Positions 22,911 through 35,116 of a stretch of DNA of 64,000 nucleotides are shown here, piece by piece (the first letter of the stretch is position 1; every line of letters begins with the position of its first letter). Source of the DNA: Ophiodon elongatus (lineage: Eukaryota > Chordata > Actinopteri > Perciformes > Hexagrammidae); contig JACSYO010002017.1 in assembly GCA_016806645.1 (NCBI GenBank), positions 527,501 to 591,500 on the forward strand, given 5' to 3'. The position numbers and the translations under genes were made by a program. The notes under the pieces were generated by a model, which saw nothing but the letters and a program-made list of their open reading frames with translations, was not told the DNA's origin and ran no database searches.

Positions 22911-24427
22911 ATGACATCTCCAAGGATTGCCTCTTATGTGACATGGTTGTTCCTGTGTAAAATGGGTGAGTTGTGTTTTTGTGTTTCTATCTTTTCCATT
23001 TTTTCTTGAGCAACTGTTCATGGTAATGCTTATCTTTTTATATACATATATAATGTAACCATTATGCTGACTTCCATCAGATTTAATCAATTGTGTATTT
23101 GCTTTGTCTCTCATTTAGCTTCAGCTCATACAACTGATCTGAAATTGTCCTCACTTGTGAGTCAAGAGAGTGGTTTTGTACCAGCTAATGTTGGAGACAA
23201 AATTACTTTGCGATGTTTCTATAACAATGAGGAAAATGTATGGCTTTACTGGTACAAGCAAATGCTGGGACAGAAACCAAAGCTGATCTCCACCGCTTAT
23301 GCGTTTTCAAAACCCACGTTTTATCATGAATTCAAGAACAATTCACGTTTCACACTGGATACTGGAAAAGGTCAAAATCACTTGATCGTTTTTAATGTGG
23401 AAATTTCAGACTCAGCTACTTACTACTGTGCAAGTGGCACTGTATTTGTGTTGACTTTTGCCGAGGGCACTGTTGTCAGTGTACAGGGTTCAGGTTTGAA
23501 CGTCCCAGCTTTCGTCCATCAGTCAGCATCTGAGACCATCCAGCCAGGAGGCTCTGTGACTCTGAACTGTACAGTTCACACTGGGACCTGTGATGGACAA
23601 CACAGTGTTTACTGGTTCAAAGACTCTGAAGACTCTCATCCAGGACTCATTTACACCCACGGAGGCAGGAATGATTTGTGTGAGAGGAAACCCAACACAC
23701 AAACACACACCTGTGTCTACAACTTGCTGATGAAGAACCTGAATGTGTCTCACACTGGGACCTACTACTGTGCTGTTGCCTCGTGTGGACACATACTGTT
23801 TGGAAACGGGACCAAGCTGGACTTTGGGGGTTAGTAACACTCCAGCTCAGCAGATGAATAGTTGTTTTTTTTCCAATCAAACTTAACATGAACACAGAGA
23901 TAAAAGCTGAAAGCTCCATTTCTGGTGTCTGACTCTGCAGATAAGGTGGACTCTCTTGTCCTGGTGTATTTCTTGAGTGGAGCTTTGGGATTCACCACCA
24001 TCCTGCTTGGTTTACTGGGTTTTTCGGTCTACAAGGTGAACAAGAAAAAGAGCTGTCAATGTTCAGGTAAGTGGTTCTGTTTGTATCTAATAGCTTGAAT
24101 TCATAAAATATAACGTTTGAATAAAGGAGTATTTCTGTGTTTCACAACCAGAGTCTCATGCAAGATTACCAGCTCCCCCCACAGCAAATACAGAGGTGAA
24201 CTTTATCTAATCTTTTTTTTTTTATTATTGCACAACAACCTTTTTTTTGTGGATATTGTTTTTTTAATTTTAATATCCTAATCCACCTCTTCATATTTTG
24301 TTACCAGGGTTACCAAAACACAGACAGCGCCCATTATGCTGCTTTCAGTATCAACCTGCCCAACGAAACAAGGAGACAGAGGAACAACACCAATGTTGAA
24401 TGTGTGTACTCCAGCATAAAGCAATAG
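22911..24427 (+). CDS. nitr: NITR gene E, proximal ITIM degraded
   Basis: Exons: 22911-22965 (leader MTSPRIASYVTWLFLCKM), 23125-23829 (V plus I; an in-frame alternative acceptor lies 6 nt upstream), 23941-24066 (TM), 24152-24195 (linker) and 24308-24427 (tail, TAG), about 349 residues. V: LRCFYNN, LYWYKQMLG, DSATYYC, CDR3-like ASGTVFVLTF, J-like FAEG. I domain: full subfamily type with GTYYCAVASCG and an intact FGNG. The donor after exon 2 is GTTAGT, as in gene H. TM: FLSGALGFTTILLGLLGFSV, uncharged. The tail differs from its neighbours. The expected LHYAAL reads AHYAAF, so both the -2 and +3 hydrophobic anchors have changed. The distal CVYSSI remains. Inhibitory signalling may be reduced. 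Confidence 0.84.
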
Positions 24428-24449
24428 AACCAGACATGTTAAAACAAAA

Positions 24450-25015
24450 CTGGATTTAGTCGTATTTTAAATGTGATGTAGATATAGAAGTACATTTTGA
24501 GATATATTTATGTATCTTCCTTGTGGTCTACAGTCAAATATGCATCCCAGTATTGCTAGAAATTATTTTCATATTTATACCTCACGATTTACAACCAATG
24601 CCAACGTTCAGTACCGATGCAGGAAGTGTGGCCTTTATGTAGTGGTAAGTAAGGCAAGCAATTTGGAAGTATGTGCTTTTGTATGTCCATTACATGTCAT
24701 TTGTAATCAAATAAAGCTAATATGTGTACGTGACACTTATGTGCATGTGTGTTCACTCACTGGTAGCAATCCTCCTGGTTTATTCATTATTGAGGGGGAG
24801 AGTGGTAAAAATAAATTGTTCCAGTAAAGTAAAGTGGATCAGGAGCATGCTCAGATCAACTGAAAATTGCAATGAATGTCCATTTTTATGGTGACATCTT
24901 GTAAACCAGGCTTTCACCAGATTACAGCCTGCTTTTTACGACCTTGACTTAGATTTACCTCCTCTGATGCATACTCCAAATGGAAATCTAAAAGTTAAAG
25001 TACAGCAGTATACTT
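24450..25015. other. intergenic downstream of gene E
   Basis: A faint trace of the NITR downstream flank ('cttgtggtctacagtcaaata' near 24520). No gene. Confidence 0.4.
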
Positions 25016-25017
25016 GT

Positions 25018-25375
25018 GTCTGTCAATCAATCTCTTGCCGAAGCCAGTCGGGGAGAAGAGCGAAAACATCTTTTCCATTGAGAAAAGCCTCCAGTGCCGT
25101 TCTTTGCTCTTCTTTCAGTGAAGAAATACTCTCCTGTTCTGATACAACTGATGTTATTGCACCAACTGCTCTAACCTCTTCAGGATTGTTGTCATCTCTG
25201 TGTGTAGTCCTGCACACACCTAAACCACACCTGTAGCTGTCGGTATCCTCACAGAACGCTGATTGGTCCTGTCTCTGGTTGGCCGGACACAAACGCATTA
25301 CTTGAAGCCTGACAAGATGGATTTGTGTGCGATATGTGATCAGGTGAACCTCGCGAGAATCCAGCTGCATGGAAA
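25018..25375 (-). pseudogene. helicase-like fragment, copy 1, with empty L2 target site
   Basis: The minus strand reads LKEEQRTALEAFLNGKDVFA, then ALLP, followed by a frameshift where a Walker A would be expected. Copy 2 at 34785-35045 keeps LTGFGKS. Together they resemble the Q-motif and Walker A start of RecQ-like SF2 helicases that occur as multicopy fragments in fish. Only the first helicase motifs exist, so it is a relic, probably carried by a mobile element. The plus-strand run 'acgcattacttgaagcctgaca' (25293-25314, quoted in part) is the uninterrupted equivalent of the site into which the L2 at 35117 inserted. Confidence 0.5.
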
Positions 25376-26260
25376 ATAAGCTAACAAGTTTTTTATAATG
25401 CGAGATTTGCCAGGAGCTTCTTGGTAGCCAAATGGTTACAGAGCATGCTAAACAAACGCATGGTTCAATTTAAACCCAACTGCTCAGTGGTGTAAATGAG
25501 GGAGGGGCAAGCGTTGTGCATTATGTGTTTTTATCTCTTGACTGTTGTGCCGTTCCGTCATGAGCACACTGAGGCAAATTCCCAACAACTCCACTGACTG
25601 TGCTACGGATTGAGCTGCGTCTGAGTGCACAGCAGCACTGAGGTCGGATACTGACGAGGACTGCTGCTGCTGCTTTAGCTGCATGGCTGATGTAGGCCTG
25701 GTGTAAGAAGAGCAAAGCCTTATTGAGATACAATAGTTACTGTGTGCTAAAATGTTGTGTCTCTATGAACTATGAACATATGTAGAAAAGAAGTGAAGTA
25801 TGCATTGCTCTCAGACCTTAACTTTTTACTCTGTGTCTGTTTGGTAGATGTTGTGGTTTTTAGCAGGAAGTAAGGGTGTGAGCACTTAAATAATAGTATC
25901 TCTGCAGTAAAAGACCACTTAAAGCAAATGTTTGAAATGTGATATTGGGCTACATAAATATAATTTACTTAACTTTCAAAAACAGCACAATCCTAATTAG
26001 GTCAACTTTACACGGTGACACGGAGTCTGTAAGACAAAAAGCCTGCTGTTTAAAAGCTAAAAGCATGTCCAACTGTATGCCCAGCAGAAGTTATTCATAT
26101 AAATAGAGCTGATTCTGTTTGACTTCTGCTGCCAGTCCAGTGTAATTAATGGAATTGAATGGCTGATTATGGTACTCAAAAGCTCAAATTCTCAATGTCA
26201 CACATTATATGTGGCTGGTGTTGCTTCCTTAAGTAGGACATCAGTGTTCAGCATCACCTC
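25376..26260. other. intergenic, upstream of gene F
   Basis: No supported gene. Open frames near 25484-25733 on the minus strand have no domain and overlap one another in different frames. Confidence 0.4.
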
Positions 26261-26267
26261 TGGTTGG

Positions 26268-26277
26268 CCAATCAAAC
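26268..26277 (+). promoter_or_regulatory. CCAATCAAAC box of gene F
   Basis: 71 bases separate it from the ATG at 26349. Preceded by 'cttccttaagtaggaca' and followed by 'gcagtctcgtctcc' and a duplicated 'gtggagtggagtgg'. Confidence 0.68.
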
Positions 26278-26348
26278 GCAGTCTCGTCTCCAAGGAGTGG
26301 AGTGGAGTGGTCGACGGTCTTTTCATTTCTCACAGCAAATCGAGCACG

Positions 26349-27819
26349 ATGACATCTCCAGTGTTGGCTCTCTATCTCACATGTCTGTTCTGGGGGGAAA
26401 TTGGTGAGTTAAAATGTCAAGTGTATGATCACTCCTCATACAAATGTTTCTCCTATTTTAATAACGCTGAATTCTGCGAAACTTATTTAAATCTACATTT
26501 GCTTCGTCTCTTTATTTCACTCCAGCTCAGACAACCAATCTGAATTTCTCCTCATCCGTTCGAGAAGAGAGTGATTTTGTGTCGGTGAAAACGAGGGAGG
26601 ACTTGACGTTGCATTGTTTCTTTGAAGGCATTGTTGCTGCAAGGCTTTACTGGTACAAGCAAATGCTGGGAGAAAAACCAAAGCTCATCTCTACCTTCTA
26701 TATGTATGATAGAAAGATGTATTTCTACGGTGAATTCAAGAACAATTCACGCTTTACATTAGATACTGAAAATAATAACAATCACCTGACAATCACAGAC
26801 TTGCATATTTCAGACTCAGCTACCTACTTCTGCATGAGTTGCTATCTATACACATTGGAAATTTCGGTGAGCATTACTGTTAATGTAAAAGGTTCAGGTT
26901 TGAACGTCCCAACTTTGGTCCATCAGTCAGCATCTGAGACCATCCAGCCAGGAGGCTCTGTGACTCTGAACTGTACAGTTCACACTGGGACCTGTGATGG
27001 GCAACACAGTGTTTACTGGTTCAAAGACTCTAAAGAGTCTCATCCAGGACTCATTTACACCGAAGGAGGCAGGAAGGATCAGTGTGAGAGGAAAGCCAGC
27101 ACACAAACACACACCTGTAGCTACAACCTGCCGATGAAGAACCTGACTCTGTCTCACGCCAGGACCTACTACTGTGCTGTTGCCTCGTGCGGACACATAC
27201 TGTTTGGAAAGGGGACCAGGCTGGACTTTGAGGGTGAGTGACTTTTTTTTAGTCGAGGTTGTTGTATCTCATCGGCGCTTGAAAGCGACTTGTTTCTGCT
27301 GTCTGTCTCTCTGCAGATGAGCTGCACTCTCTTTTCTCGGCGTATCTCTTAAGTGGAGCTTTGACGTTCACCACCATCCTGAGTGTCTTACTGGCTCTCT
27401 CAGTGTGCATGCTGAACAAGGGAAACAGCTGCCAAAGGACAGGTAACTCGTGCTGTTTGTATCTGGCAGTTTGGTTTCATTGAATTTGGCTTTTGAATAA
27501 AAGAGCTTTTTTCTGTTTTACAACCAGAGTCTCACGCAGGATTTCCAGCTCCCTCCACAGCAAATGCAATGGTGAATACAAAACTGTTAAATGAACTGCT
27601 GAACTAACATTCAGACACGTTTTCCTTCTTGGACAATGCATTGTTTCCTGGATATTGTTTAATCTAATCATGATCAACTGATATATGATCTGTTACCAGG
27701 GTCACCAACACGCAGAAATCCTGTTTTATGCGGCTTTAAGTGTCCACCTGCACAACGGATCAAGAAGACAGAAGGATCAGACCTGGAGTGAATGTGTGTA
27801 CTACAGCGTGAAGCAGTAG
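26349..27819 (+). CDS. nitr: NITR gene F, inhibitory type
   Basis: Exons: 26349-26403 (leader MTSPVLALYLTCLFWGEI), 26526-27233 (V plus I), 27317-27442 (TM), 27528-27571 (linker) and 27700-27819 (tail, TAG), about 350 residues. V: LHCFFEG, LYWYKQMLG, DSATYFC and CDR3-like MSCYLYTLEI with an extra cysteine. It has no J-like FGxG at all (ISVSITVNV). The I domain is the shared form with FGKG; a change to HARTYYC removes the usual glycine of AGTYYC. TM: YLLSGALTFTTILSVLLALS, uncharged. Tail: ITIM LFYAAL and CVYYSV. AATAAA at 27903-27908. Probably an expressed inhibitory receptor with an unusual V terminus. Confidence 0.85.
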
Positions 27820-27949
27820 AACTGGACATATTACATTTGTACTTTTGAGCAAGACAGGGTTTTCTCTTTTAAAGTGTAATGGAGATTTATTTCTAAGTTG
27901 GAAATAAATATGATTGTATATCTTCTTCTGCAGCCAATATTAAATCTTT

Positions 27950-28766
27950 CTATCCTTCGCTAATGTGCATATTTAGGATACTCATTTGTTGTCTGTGTGG
28001 TCTGAAGCAGGTTATCTTTAAACCATGTATCCAGATTATTTTTACAAATATAAGTTTTTTTATGTCTTAACCAGCATATTTAGAAGCTCAGATTTACCGA
28101 CCCTGTTAAAGTCACGCAAATGCTTCTCATTTCAAGATCACCTCATACTTTTTGTGTAAATCACATGTGGGTTTTTGTTTGTGAAATTCATGTCATCAAT
28201 GATAGAAAATAAACATAATAGAAATTTGGAACACTTTGAGCTTGAAACAATTTGTGTGTGCATGTTCAACTAAGGGGCTTCTTCACACATGTTTAGCAGA
28301 GAATGTGGTTGACCTCACCCCCCCAACCCCCCAAAACCCCTACCCCGCAACAAGTGGTGAAACTCAATTGTTCCAGCACAGGAAGGTGTTTTTTTTGTTA
28401 TTGACCTAAAAGGCCAGTTAACTGTAAAAGACCTGCTGCCTTTCTAAACGCTGGAGTCAAACAGCAGCTGAAAGAGGACATATCATGAAGAACTCTCTTG
28501 TTCAGTGCTTGTGCAAATACATTTACTTATCTGGAGTATGAAAGAAGACATCCCGTCATTTCTTTGTGGGCCTTCTAGATCAGAAAACATGTGATTCAAC
28601 GAGCCATTCAGATTTGACTCCACTTCCGCATGCAGGTTCATTAGAATACCCCCCCCCCTCCCAACCCCCCCACCTCCATCTGAGTAGTATCTCAACCCAC
28701 TGCTTGAGAACTACCTTTGCAAAGGTGATGCATATTTTCCTCATGAGCCAATCAGAGGAGGAGCAG
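27950..28766. other. intergenic, nothing recognised
   Basis: Contains C-rich runs near 28316-28345 and 28650-28670 and otherwise AT-rich DNA. No gene. Confidence 0.4.
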
Positions 28767-29301
28767 GACTTAAAAGGTACAGTGTGTGGTATTTTGGGGG
28801 ATCTATCCGCATAAATGGAATATAATTTTCATGACTATGTTTTCATTAGTGTATAATCACCTTAAACTAAGAATGTGTTTTCATGAACTTAGAATGAGCC
28901 CTTCTGCTCTACATAGGGAGCTGGTCCTCTTCACAAAGTTGGCCGTGTTGCACCGCCATGTTTCTACAGTAGCCCAGAACAGACAAACTAAACACTGGCT
29001 CTAAAGAGAGCCTTTCACAATTTGACATTACCTGAAGGCTACCGTAGTTTACCTACAAACTTTTGAAACTGCTGTAAAATGAGCAGCAGAGTGCAGAACC
29101 GTGGTAACGCCAGCCGCCGTGTGACTTCCGTTGCTCTTAATGTCTTGTTTTTAAATGAAAGCATTACCACGGTTTTGCAATCGGAGGCTCACGCCACCAC
29201 AGCCTGAGAAAGGGAAGAGTGAGGTGTATTATAATGGCTGCAATCTGCGACCATTAAAACAACTTGTTGCAACTAAAAAACACATATTGGTCCTTTAAAG
29301 A
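28767..29301. mobile_element. MITE-like element with imperfect terminal inverted repeats
   Basis: It starts 'acttaaaaggtacagtgtgtgg' (in part) and ends 'cacatattggtcctttaaag', which are imperfect inverted repeats. The interior contains 'gttttcatgaacttagaatg', 'acatagggagctggtcctct', 'ttgcaccgccatgtttctac' and 'gtagcccagaacagac', which I recognise as a very common perciform repeat. No transposase. A related fragment lies at 5934-6180. Confidence 0.65.
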
Positions 29302-30300
29302 GACAGGTGCTAAAACATAGCATTTCAGACAGAGGGTGAATTCAGGTATATTCGGATTGACAGTAAGGGAAAAATTAAGTGTTTTTGTGGAACATTAAAG
29401 AATGTTAACATGTTCTAGTAATAACCTGAATACAAGAATGAGTCTGAAAAGGAGCATGATATGTCCCCTTTAAGTAACCAGTAATTAATCCAACAGTGTC
29501 TAAAGTTATTAGTTTTTGTAGGATTACATGCTAATCAATAAACTGAGGTCTGTCATTAATAAATAAATGTCAAAATAATGAAGTAAGGTTATTGCCAGTT
29601 ATTTTCTCTTCTAAAGATGGTAAAGGTTATCTAAATATGTTATGTCTATAAATGCTGTTCTATTAAAAAGAAACAAATGATATATTTATTTTTTCTCTTT
29701 GTCTTTGAATCCAGTTCCAACGAGCAGACTGCACAGGGCTTTTGTCTGAACATACAGTGTATATTTGTTTCTTTTCTCCATCTCTGTGATTCCTCCTCCA
29801 CATTTATCTTGTTGTTACAATGCTTTTTTTCCACCACATTTCACGCTGCTATCTAGATATATTTACATGCATGTCCTGGCCCTGTTCCTGTCCACAGTTT
29901 GCCACGTGGAGCGAAACACACTTAGGGTCATAAAGAAAGGCCTGAATGGAGTTTGTTATTTTGTTTTGATTAATCGTACAGCCCTAGATTAATACAGTTT
30001 TTATTAGGATTATTATTTAAAAAATATTCCTCTTTCATGTAGAACACAGTACAGTGTTATGTCTCCCTACTGCAGCTTGAAAAGAGCTGAGTATATCAGT
30101 ATAGTATCAAGTATGGATGCTTGGATGGAACTGCTCAAAATATTTTTATATCTGATACAAATATAAGATATTTTCCAGGGATTTAAATCGTTATGTTCCT
30201 CATATGTCTCTAAATATGTCAATCTGTTGCTCAAAAACTAATTTGACTCTATAGCTTGCCGTGACCATGTGATCAAGTTTCCTAAATAGGATGCAGTGTC
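29302..30300. other. intergenic, upstream of gene G
   Basis: AT-rich, without a recognisable gene or repeat copy. Confidence 0.4.
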
Positions 30301-30312
30301 ACTTTTAGTTGG

Positions 30313-30322
30313 CCAATCAAAC
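30313..30322 (+). promoter_or_regulatory. CCAATCAAAC box of gene G
   Basis: 69 bases separate it from the ATG at 30392. The flanks 'tttcctaaataggatg', 'cagtgtcac', 'gttgg' and 'acagtcttgtg' match gene E closely. Confidence 0.7.
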
Positions 30323-30391
30323 ACAGTCTTGTGAGTGAAAAGTGTAGAAGGGATCAAGATTGTTCTCATTCAGCACAAGAATTTGAACACG

Positions 30392-32204
30392 ATGACATCT
30401 CCAAAGTTTGTTTTCTATCTGATGTGTTTGTTCTTGGGGAAAATGGGTGAGTTGTGTTTTTTGTGACTGCAGTTTGAATCTTTTAAAGTGTTGCTTTTGA
30501 TGTGTTGATTCATGTCACCATGAAGTGGATTTGCTTCGTCTCTCCTATCACTTCAGTTCAGACGGCCGATCTGAATTTCTCCTCATCTGTTCATCAAGAA
30601 AATAGTTTTCAAGTAGTTCAAACTGGGGAAAACTTGACGTTGCAATGTTTCTATGAAGGTGTTGCAACAAGGCTTTACTGGTACAAACAGACTCTGGAAC
30701 AGAAACCAAGGCTCATCTCTACCTTCTACAAGTACGACACAGAAGGAACTTTTCATCATGAATTCAAGAATCCACGCTTCAAATTGGATAATGAAATAGG
30801 TCAAAATCATTTGAGGATAACAGATCTGCACATTTCGGACTCAGCTACTTACTACTGTGTAAGTAGCTTTTCATACAAGTTTGATTTCCTGGAGGGCACT
30901 GTTGTCAGTGTACAGAGTTCAGGTTTGAACGTCACAGTTTTGGTCCATCAGTCAGCATCTGAGACCATCCAGCCAGGAGGCTCTGTGACTCTGAACTGTA
31001 CAGTTCACACTGGGACCTGTGATGGGCAACACAGTGTTTACTGGTTCAAAGACTCTAAAGAGTCTCATCCAGGACTCATTTACACCCATGGAGGCAGCAA
31101 TGATCCGTGTGAGAGGAAACACAACACACAAACACACACCTGTAGCTACAACCTGCCGATGAAGAACCTGAATGTGTCTCACACTGGGACCTACTACTGT
31201 GCTGTTGCCTCGTGTGGACACATACTGTTTGGAGACGGGATCAAGCTGGACTTTAAGGGTAAGTTATTTTTTAGCAAAGGTTTTGTTATTTATTTATATT
31301 CACATAGTCAGTATAATACTTCCACAGGCAATGTACCATATTCGATGGCCGAAGAGCAAAACCTCCTATCTGAAAAATGAACTTTTTTGAGAATACTAAA
31401 AAAACTTGTTGTTTTCTTGCAGAATACTATTTGTTAAGGATACCCAATACATAATACAAAATACAAAAAAATACAAAAATATGAAAAAAAGAAAAATATA
31501 CAAAGTACAGATAAGGTTATCCCCCACTTTTCCTGGATTATTTTGCAAATAGGAGGTTTTGCACTTTGGCCCTCGATTATGTAAAATATATACAGTATAT
31601 TGTCTTATTGTAAGTAATCAACTGGAGAAGATTTATGTTGATATCTATTAGTTAACTATTTGCCCTATTCACTTGAGCTTAAGCCCTGCAATGTCTCCTG
31701 GTGTCTGTCTCTCTACAGATGAGCAGGATTCTCTTGTCTTCGTGTATTCCTTGAGTGGCGCTTTAGCATTCACGATCATCCTGAGTGTCTTACTGGTTTT
31801 CTTACTGTGCATGATGAACAAGAGAAACCGCTGCAAATGTACAGGTACTGTAACTACTATTCTGTGTGGCTGACAGTGTGTACTCACTTTACATGGTTTT
31901 ATAGTGCGGGCCCCTTTTCTTTCTTTTTCAGAGTTTCATGCAAGATGTTCAGCTCCCTTCACAACAAATGCAGAGGTATTTATTGTGCAGATTAACTACT
32001 GTATTACCATTCTAACAATCAGGCACAGCAATGTCACAGTTTTTATGTCTCTCAAGTACAATATTGTGGTTGATGTTTTGTTATCAGGGTGAACGAAATG
32101 AAGAAAACCTCCATTACGCGGTCGTAAGGGAACACAAGGTCAACAGATCTAGAAGACAAAGGAACAGTGAGACTGAATGCACGTACTCAAGCGTAAAGCA
32201 GTAG
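30392..32204 (+). CDS. nitr: NITR gene G, inhibitory type
   Basis: Exons: 30392-30446 (leader MTSPKFVFYLMCLFLGKM), 30557-31258 (V plus I), 31719-31844 (TM), 31932-31975 (linker) and 32088-32204 (tail, TAG), about 347 residues. V: LQCFYEG, LYWYKQTLE, DSATYYC, CDR3-like VSSFSYKFDF and J-like FLEG. I domain: the shared form, with GTYYCAVASCG and FGDG. TM: YSLSGALAFTIILSVLLVFL, uncharged, followed by CMMNKRNRC. Tail: ITIM LHYAVV and CTYSSV. Leader and promoter are most like gene E, and TM/linker exons most like gene F, so the gene may be a mosaic. Its TM intron is longer than in C, E and F. Confidence 0.85.
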
Positions 32205-32209
32205 AAGTG

Positions 32210-33914
32210 TACATGCTTCTAAGTGTTTATATCAAGCCCATGAGACACTGAGGTCATCTTATCATTATGTCTTTCTTGTGACTATGAGTTGAAGCAGTCA
32301 GTGTTGCTCCTTTGCTAAAAGATGTGTTGATTCAAACTTTTACTATAGGCCTTTGGTTTGGACTGCATTAACTGTATTGAAAAAGTTTAAAATGTTCAGT
32401 TCTCCAACAAAGTCATGTTTGAGAAAATCAGATAGCTGAAGAAATGTACAACATATGCTTCATGCTCATACTTAGAGAAATGTATGAATGCACACTGTTT
32501 CATAAAGGAAAAGAGGAAACAGAAAGGTAAAGACAGCGAGAAGGTGTGACGGAGAGACAGGACTAAGAGCGGAAATAAGACCTCCGTCAGAACAAAGGTA
32601 CTTATTATAATCCAAAATACAATCTTTTCCCATACAAAACCAAGTAGTTTTGTTACATAAGTAAGTTCATTTTTAAAAGATGTTGGATGCATGTAACGAG
32701 CCACGTTGTACCCGGCGCGTTCAAAACTGATGCTGGAGGGATGTCTGGAGTGTTTGACGAGTTGGGAGTGAAAACTTGTTGTCAAGACATTTACCACTAA
32801 AATTGGAAAAAACTGGACTGACCTTCCTACAATCTGAAGTTTTCAGAGTCAACATGCATTGGCTTTATGATAAACCAAATCTTTAAGTCCATACATTGGC
32901 TTCAGCATTTGAAGGCCCTTAATCAGCTTGCTACTATGAAAAGTCGAATCCTAGACAAACTCTGTCAAAGTTACAACTGTTTCAGTTATTTCACATGAGA
33001 GTTTTCTGTCTCTTTGGCCTGCGTTCTTCTCAGTGGTTTGAAGTGGGCGGGGCTCAGGTAGAAAAAAATCATGACGCGTATTTCTGTCCACCTATCAAGC
33101 AATTTTGCAATACTTGAATCAAAGTGGCAGTTGTGGGTGAATGTGTCACTCACACATATACACACACACACACACACATTCCCGATGAAGCAGATCAGCT
33201 GAGTTTTTTTATGTTGAACATGTAAATGATTCTGATGTAAAAATTGTGGTGTAATAACTTGCATGAATTTTGTGCAGTGGTAATAAATGCAGATGATGAA
33301 TAAGCAAAACCTTCTGCCTCTGAGCCTTACTATACAGTATATACCATTTTTATAAAACACAAAACCTTCTGCTATGTCATGAGGTGATGTTATCTACTGT
33401 ATGTGTTGAGATTATTTTATATTCTTAGTTATATTTGCATTTCTGTCTTGGTGAACTGGCTTAAGGCCATCAGAAGCTCTATTGTGATTGGAAGGTAAAT
33501 GCAAATAGTTTACTAACCCCTGTTCCTGTCATAAAGTACTTTGGGGGATAGGTCATAAATTAAGGACAGGACGAAGATCTCTGAATGATGAGTTTCCCAC
33601 GCTGACCCAGTTCCTTTGGTTCTCACACAGCCCACAGCTATTAGTTCCCGCCCCCCCTCCCTCCCACACACACACACACACCACCCCCCATCCCACAGCC
33701 CCCCACTGTTCCTGTACCTGTTCCTTTGTCATGTCTGTGAAAATGCTTAAACCTTTAGTGCATCCTTGACAGACTCATTGCGACTCTGTGAAACGGTGCC
33801 TCTTCTGTGCAGTATGAGCAGAATGAAGATCTTAATGACAGTTTCTGATATTATGATATTATTTATTTCAGCTTTAAAAGACTCAACACCGGGCAAGGTC
33901 AATTTTACCATTAC
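32210..33914. other. intergenic, with short CA repeats
   Basis: Two short CA runs (about 33163-33178 and 33665-33682) and a C-rich patch (33650-33710). Open frames on the minus strand at 32396-32797 and 32986-33360 show no recognisable domain. No gene supported. Confidence 0.4.
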
Positions 33915-34470
33915 AATCTACAGACTGTATATAAGAGGTGGATGTAGTAACTGTGATGTCACCCAGAGGTTTGAGCTCAGCATTTGGTCATCACCATCTT
34001 GGTTTCTGCCCATCACCATCTTGTTTTTTTAGGCAATCAAAATGTTACAATTTACTGTCATTTAACTGAAAACATACTGTGAAAGGGTTGAAGTTGTAAG
34101 ACAAAAATATAGACAACGCCGTGGTAGCGACCTGTCAATTATAAGGTAGCCACGGCCAAAAGCATGTGCTGCTTTATGGTCTATTTTGTTTTACATTAGA
34201 CCATAATTTACTAAATGAGTATTATGCTGCATTGAAGAAGACTTGCAAACTAGCAATTGAGACTATAAACTCATGTTTACAATGTTTACTCAGGTAATAA
34301 TCAAGTGATAAGTAGGGTCATTTTCTCATAGCCTTCTATACAATCAAACTTCTTTTTGCAACCAGAGGAGTCGTCCCCTGACCATTAGAAATAATGCAAG
34401 TTAAAGGTACTTCCACATTGGCTTCACTTTTCAGAACCGAAGGTTGCCGTCTGGGTGCACTCCTCAACCC
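33915..34470. repeat. dispersed repeat, copy 2
   Basis: Diverged copy of 1385-1922: 'agactgtatata', 'gatgtcacccaga', 'caatcaaacttctttttgca', 'gaggagtcgtcccctga' and 'gaaggttgccgtctggg' align in the same order. Confidence 0.6.
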
Positions 34471-34784
34471 TAAACCCTAAAAACTGCAAGATGGTGTCCT
34501 GCACTGCCTGTTTGCCTGGTTTGTTTGCTTTGGCGAAGAAGAAATTCAGAATTCGAAGCCAAATGACAAGCTTCTTCTGTACTGGTCAATGCTCTACACA
34601 GAAGTCAGCAAGTTGTATTCTCTCAACTCCACCTACCTAACTACAGAAATCACATGTCAATCAAAATAATAATTGGGACACCTGCCATTTTTCTCTGTGT
34701 GACGAAAAACATTTACAACTCTCTACATAGGAGGCATTAACACAAACCTGATCCATCAGATGGTTTGTTACACAGAACCTCTAA

Positions 34785-35045
34785 GAAGCTGTCATTTGCG
34801 GTTGTTTGGAAAAGACCACGTCCAAAAAGTACTTGGCAGGTGTTTGGATGAACCATCTGTCAATCAAACTCTTGCCAAAGCCAGTCAGGAGAAGAGCAAA
34901 AACATCTTCTCCATGGAAAAAAGCCTTCAGTGTTGTTCTTTCCTTTTCTTTTAATAATGAACTACTGTCCAGTTCTGATAAAACTGATTTGAAAGAACAA
35001 ACAGTCCGTGTCATCCTGTACACACCTAAACCACAGCAATAGCTG
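34785..35045 (-). pseudogene. helicase-like fragment, copy 2
   Basis: The minus strand reads LLKEKERTTLKAFFHGEDVF, then ALLLTGFGKSLID, including a Walker A-like GFGKS. Same fragment as 25018-25375, and bounded by the same flank (gattgg, ggccggacacaaac), which then meets the L2 insertion. Only the N-terminal helicase motifs remain. Confidence 0.5.
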
Positions 35046-35109
35046 TCAGGAGCTCCTCACGGGACGCTGATTGGACCGATCACTGGCTGGCCGGACACAA
35101 ACACATTAC

Positions 35110-35116
35110 TTGAAGC
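35110..35116. repeat. target-site duplication, left, of L2
   Basis: TTGAAGC, repeated at 39654-39660. The right copy merges with the ATTGA tail repeats, so the length is uncertain by a few bases. Confidence 0.7.

Noticed and set aside
25018..35045. Helicase-like fragments as host RecQ genes
   Set aside because: Only the Q-motif/Walker A portion is present in both, one with a frameshift and neither with downstream helicase motifs.
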